The translations under genes and the position numbers were made by a program. Source: Amanita rubescens (taxonomy: Eukaryota; Basidiomycota; Agaricomycetes; Agaricales; Amanitaceae). Taken from it: DNA of 64,000 nucleotides. Location: the NCBI GenBank assembly GCA_015039365.1, contig WION01000033.1, forward strand, positions 124,001-188,000. The letters run 5' to 3'. The first letter of the stretch is position 1. Every line of letters starts with the position of its first letter. Of the stretch, positions 60,750-64,000 are shown piece by piece. The notes below the pieces were generated by a model. The model searched no databases. It saw only the letters and a program-made list of their open reading frames with translations, and had not been told where the DNA came from.

Positions 60750-61892
60750 TCAGCCCTCAGGCTGCTGAGCGGGTGAGAAAGTGGAATAGCGTGACTTAGA
60801 TTTACCAAAGATAGCGATATGATCGCCCTGAGTCTGGCGCAACTCGTGGCACAACCTGAAACACCTTTATGCGGATAAGATTTTATTTCATTCGTGTAAG
60901 CTGCTACATACATACATACCAAGCGAAACCCTGAATCATGATAGTACCAGCCCGCTCAAATCACTCGCAGGCTTGATATACACATTCAACCATACTCGCG
61001 CCTTTCTGTATTCACCATCCTCTTTTCCTCTTTTGTTACGCACCGGTGCAGCACAATGCCGCAGCCGATCACAAAAAGTTGAAGATTGGTATGTAGGGTA
61101 TGCATACATGGGAGCATCGCGAAGTAGGAGTCTGTGCTATAACGAGATGACTGACCGCGACCCAAATATCTGTAACGTTCCAAGAACCGACTCAATTGCA
61201 AGTGCACAAACTTCAGCCGCGATGCAAAGAGATACGAGCCTGCAGAATTACCCTGCCCTATGAGCGCACTCAGCTCCTTACGCTAAACAATTAATTCCAT
61301 TCTGGGATTTGTACACTATCGTTCATGGAAATAGGTGCGTAGTAGGATAATAATGGCGGGTACAAGTTTTGCTTGCCGGTTCCGAGCGCACATGTGTTGA
61401 TACTTACCCTTCGGAACCGAAGGTTAAACGGGTGAGTTTACCAGGAACGTGAAGAACACATCTTATGATCTTCATGACAGGCACTAACCGGAACTCCGAT
61501 TCGTTCGCCATTTGGACGCTAGGCATTTGCCGAGGGTTGTGACCGTTGATATATGTTGATACCCGGCGATTGCTGATGTACCAGAATTCTTGATCCTGTT
61601 GATATTCGCACTCCTTCTCGGGATCAAAGGCTGGCAGAGTTTTGGTGGAGATGATGATCTCGAATTGACCCCCGGTTATGATTCGGGCGGAAAGGACAGT
61701 CGCTGTCAATGTAGACAACAAAAAAGAATGGAGACCAGCTCGGGGGTGCAGTGGTGGGGAACACAGGTTTGGGTCCAGTTATATATTATTATTATAACTG
61801 ACCATAACATCGGAGTTGAAATGCAGTTATATTATTCGCTCTTGTTCGTTCGTTCTCCAGACCAGCTTTCCTGACGCTTCTCATATCTCGAC
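60750..61892. other. Region without a recognised gene
   Basis: This stretch is the promoter side of the TLDc gene, followed by short frames on both strands with no motif or convincing exon chain. Confidence 0.4.
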
Positions 61893-62319
61893 ATGCCATT
61901 CTTCGACTGTGGATATTATATGCAGCAAGAGTACATTAAGCCGTTTGTTATGACATATCATGAAGACGATTATTGCTCTATCGCCCTGGCGGTGGATGCC
62001 AGTATGTGGTGGTTAAATCTACCTCCCCAAATACGTCGCACTATTCCTATGCCAAACAGTGCGTATCGTTTTTGTCATTGCTATTTTCCGCAACGATAGT
62101 CCTAATACGCGCCTATTTGTTTCAGTGTATGTAGATGACCCAAACAAAAGTTACGACGATGGTGTCATTTATATACGAACGCGGCGTGCAGTTGCCGCTC
62201 AACAAATTGAAGAGTTGAGCGAGACAGACGTTGATAGGGCGTTCAAGAATAATTTTTTACTAGCGATGGGGAAGAGGTTCGATCCGAAAGAGTTGACATT
62301 CCTCGTAAAACGCCACTAG
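61893..62319 (+). CDS. Hypothetical small protein, possible two exons
   Basis: An ATG at 61893 opens MPFFDCGYYMQQEYIKPFVMTYHEDD.. to about 62060. After a probable intron ending near 62124 (CAG before TGTATGTAGATG), the frame VYVDDPNKSYDDGVIYIRTRRAVAAQQIEELSETDVDRAF runs to a stop at 62317-62319. The second part has protein-like composition. I do not recognise a family. Confidence 0.3.
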
Positions 62320-62844
62320 GATCTGTCGTTTACCTCAGACATAGGCTTGTGACTACCCCGAATATGTACAATATTGATTTATATTGGAATGTTGCCAAGA
62401 TATATATACTCAAAATCATCCTCATGTCCGGAACGTAGAAATGTTTGACTTTCGATGCGTATCAAGCGCATCTTATGAATTGACTCGAGCGAGTGATGGC
62501 TAGTGACAACGATGCATGGGATTCAACACGCATGCGACGAACGCGTCGAGCGCGTCGAACATGGAAGGGTTCGACATCGTCATGACAACTGGCACCCTCT
62601 TCGGCAGGAGGATCCCCGGCCCGACTGGGGCTGCTTGGATACAGAGTCACACTCTTCAGATCCATTGCTCTCATTCCCTTTCGCCCTCTTCGACTTCTTC
62701 TCCTCAGTGACGCTGTGGGTCGAAATGGTTGAACGTTGAAAACTTGAACAGGCGATAATCGGAGTTCGGACAAAGTACGTCACGGCTCAGTCTGCTTTCA
62801 GAACTTTCATGCCTCATTAACATTGATCTTCCTCTGCATCAACC

Positions 62845-63271
62845 ATGCGTCGCGCTTCCACTGCAGTCGGCTTCGTTGAAGACATGGCGCAGAAACAGAT
62901 CAGATACGAAACCATCTTTGGAGAACAGTCCGAAGTGCTTAGATCTGACCTACCCAAGTTCGAAGCAGCCATGGCGCAACTCCAGAAGTCACCCCTGGTT
63001 GCGAAACGCGGTCAACGCTGGGACCCCACACAAGATAATGTTGATGAGTATCTTGCGCGCTGTGATGAAATTTGTCATTTAGTGCCTCGGGACTTCGACG
63101 AGTTGAGTTTTTTCACAAGGCTGCTAAGGTTTTACCATCTAACATATTCAGTCGCGTCAAAATCTTGCATGCAGCTCATGCGGCCCTCATGTGCCTTGTA
63201 ACCTGCAAGATTGCACAGCAACACGACAAGGTTCAGTTGGCGATCTTGAAGAGGCATAATGAGTTAGCGTG
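62845..63271 (+). CDS. Hypothetical ORF with frame change
   Basis: From ATG 62845 the frame reads MRRASTAVGFVEDMAQKQIRY..WDPTQDNVDEYLARCDEICHLVPRDFDE. A protein-like continuation (VEFFHKAAKVLPSNIFSRVKIL..AQQHDKVQLAILKRHNELA) lies in another frame to the stop at 63271. Either a short intron or a frameshift near 63100-63110 joins them. No known domain was recognised. Confidence 0.35.
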
Positions 63272-63328
63272 AATAATCCAGCTCAACGACCCTGTCCTGT
63301 ATTCTACATCTCATCGATGGTTTACAGG

Positions 63329-63637
63329 ATGTCTCTACACCCTACTCCTCCCATCCAGGGCAATCGTGAGGCGCCTCTCTCCAAGCCAATGGTTGAGCCG
63401 AGGCACATCACGGCCGAAGAGCTTCGACTATTCCGGGATCCCGAAAATCTGCACGGGAAGCAATTTGTTCTCTCGGCTAACAACGATTCTGGGATATACG
63501 AGGTCATTGGCTACTCCAGGAAGCGGGACAGGACGGTTGAATACGACGTGCTCTTCGACGATTGTGGGGACCCTATCATGGTGAATGCGAAAGAGATGAT
63601 GGCAATGCTGGAGGACAGTCTTTACCTACCCGCTTGA
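63329..63637 (+). CDS. Hypothetical ORF, 102 aa
   Basis: From the ATG at 63329 a single frame encodes a sequence ending HITAEELRLFRDPENLHGKQFVLSANNDSGIYEVIGYSRKRDRTVEYDVLFDDCGDPIMVNAKEMMAMLEDSLYLPA. The alternation of short beta-like segments (YEVIGYSRKR, VEYDVLFDD) loosely recalls small beta-barrel reader modules found at the ends of agaricomycete transposon proteins, but I cannot assign it. It follows the preceding ORF closely and may be part of the same gene or transposon remnant. Confidence 0.35.
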   Translation: MSLHPTPPIQGNREAPLSKPMVEPRHITAEELRLFRDPENLHGKQFVLSANNDSGIYEVIGYSRKRDRTVEYDVLFDDCGDPIMVNAKEMMAMLEDSLYLPA

Positions 63638-64000
63638 ATTTAATGACTCGTACTTACTATCTGTTCGGATTACGTCCGAATCCGGCTCGCCATGCATGGT
63701 CCGAACCGAAACACGAGGATGTCAGCAGGCCATTCCGCAAAGACCATGTGAGCATCAGTCGTAAGAACTTGGGGGGTGCTCTTGATACCGTGACATGATC
63801 ACCATACGCTACGCGTTCTGCCATTCACGGACATTCAAGGGGTGAGATTCCCAGAAGATTTCTCGGCCTGCTTGACGCCCCGGCTGACGTCCTCCCATAG
63901 TAGCGCTCCTTCTCGTCGCAGAACGCTGGAATTCCACTTCACAAACCAAGTCTCGCTCTATATGTAACTGTATGTTTTGCGCTTGGCCCACACTCCGGCT
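63638..64000. other. Window end, nothing recognised
   Basis: Only short frames occur on both strands. The sequence CGGATTACGTCCGAATCCGG near 63666 contains a small palindrome. No gene is supported. Confidence 0.4.

Overview
The window looks like nuclear DNA of a filamentous basidiomycete, most likely an agaricomycete. Nearly every gene is cut by short introns of about 45-75 bases with GT..AG ends. The proteins belong to families typical of such fungi: fungal glutamic (G1) peptidases, a Ctr copper transporter beside a ferric reductase, a seven-helix membrane protein, DHA1-type MFS pumps, a TLDc/OXR1 protein and a chromodomain Ty3/Gypsy retroelement. All exon structures were worked out by hand. 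For most genes the spliced length is a multiple of three and family motifs are continuous across the junctions.

Layout. 1-6.7 kb: a G1 peptidase, then a copper/iron module (Ctr transporter 3290-4010, ferric reductase 4378-6698). 9.05-10.25 kb: a seven-helix protein. 11.5-12.4 kb: a second G1 peptidase. 13.9-14.7 kb: a truncated, intron-bearing copy of ribonucleotide reductase small subunit. 15.2-17.1 kb: a segment bounded by 27-bp inverted repeats, with a tRNA-like Pol III unit and, at its right end, a perfect 23-bp hairpin.

18.2-29.3 kb: a two-gene module. An XPG/GEN1-like protein (492 aa, five of seven expected metal-binding acids replaced) is followed 166 bp later, on the same strand, by a 723-aa Crypton-like tyrosine recombinase with its catalytic residues. 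The recombinase is interrupted by a chromovirus-type Gypsy element (21955-28555; LTRs differing at one base; 5-bp target duplication AACAG). Removing the insertion restores an open frame. The retroelement is itself damaged: it has an in-frame stop after the protease and a perfect 302-bp tandem duplication of the YMDD part of reverse transcriptase. It carries a Tf1/sushi-type self-priming signature.

30.4-43.7 kb: a segmental duplication. Each copy holds a DMT/EamA transporter, a forward G1 peptidase and a convergent reverse G1 peptidase. A small unrecognised, probably nuclear, gene lies between the copies. 44.8-51.1 kb: four more G1 peptidases, all on the minus strand, with two G1 relics among them. 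In all, ten apparently intact G1 genes and two relics occur in 64 kb. 52-57 kb: two tandem MFS transporters. 57.7-60.7 kb: a TLDc/OXR1-like gene. 60.75-64 kb: only weak, unrecognised ORFs.

Together this is an accessory, duplication-prone region. Secreted acid peptidases, nutrient or drug transporters and metal uptake suggest an extracellular-digestion role, and several layers of mobile DNA sit within it.
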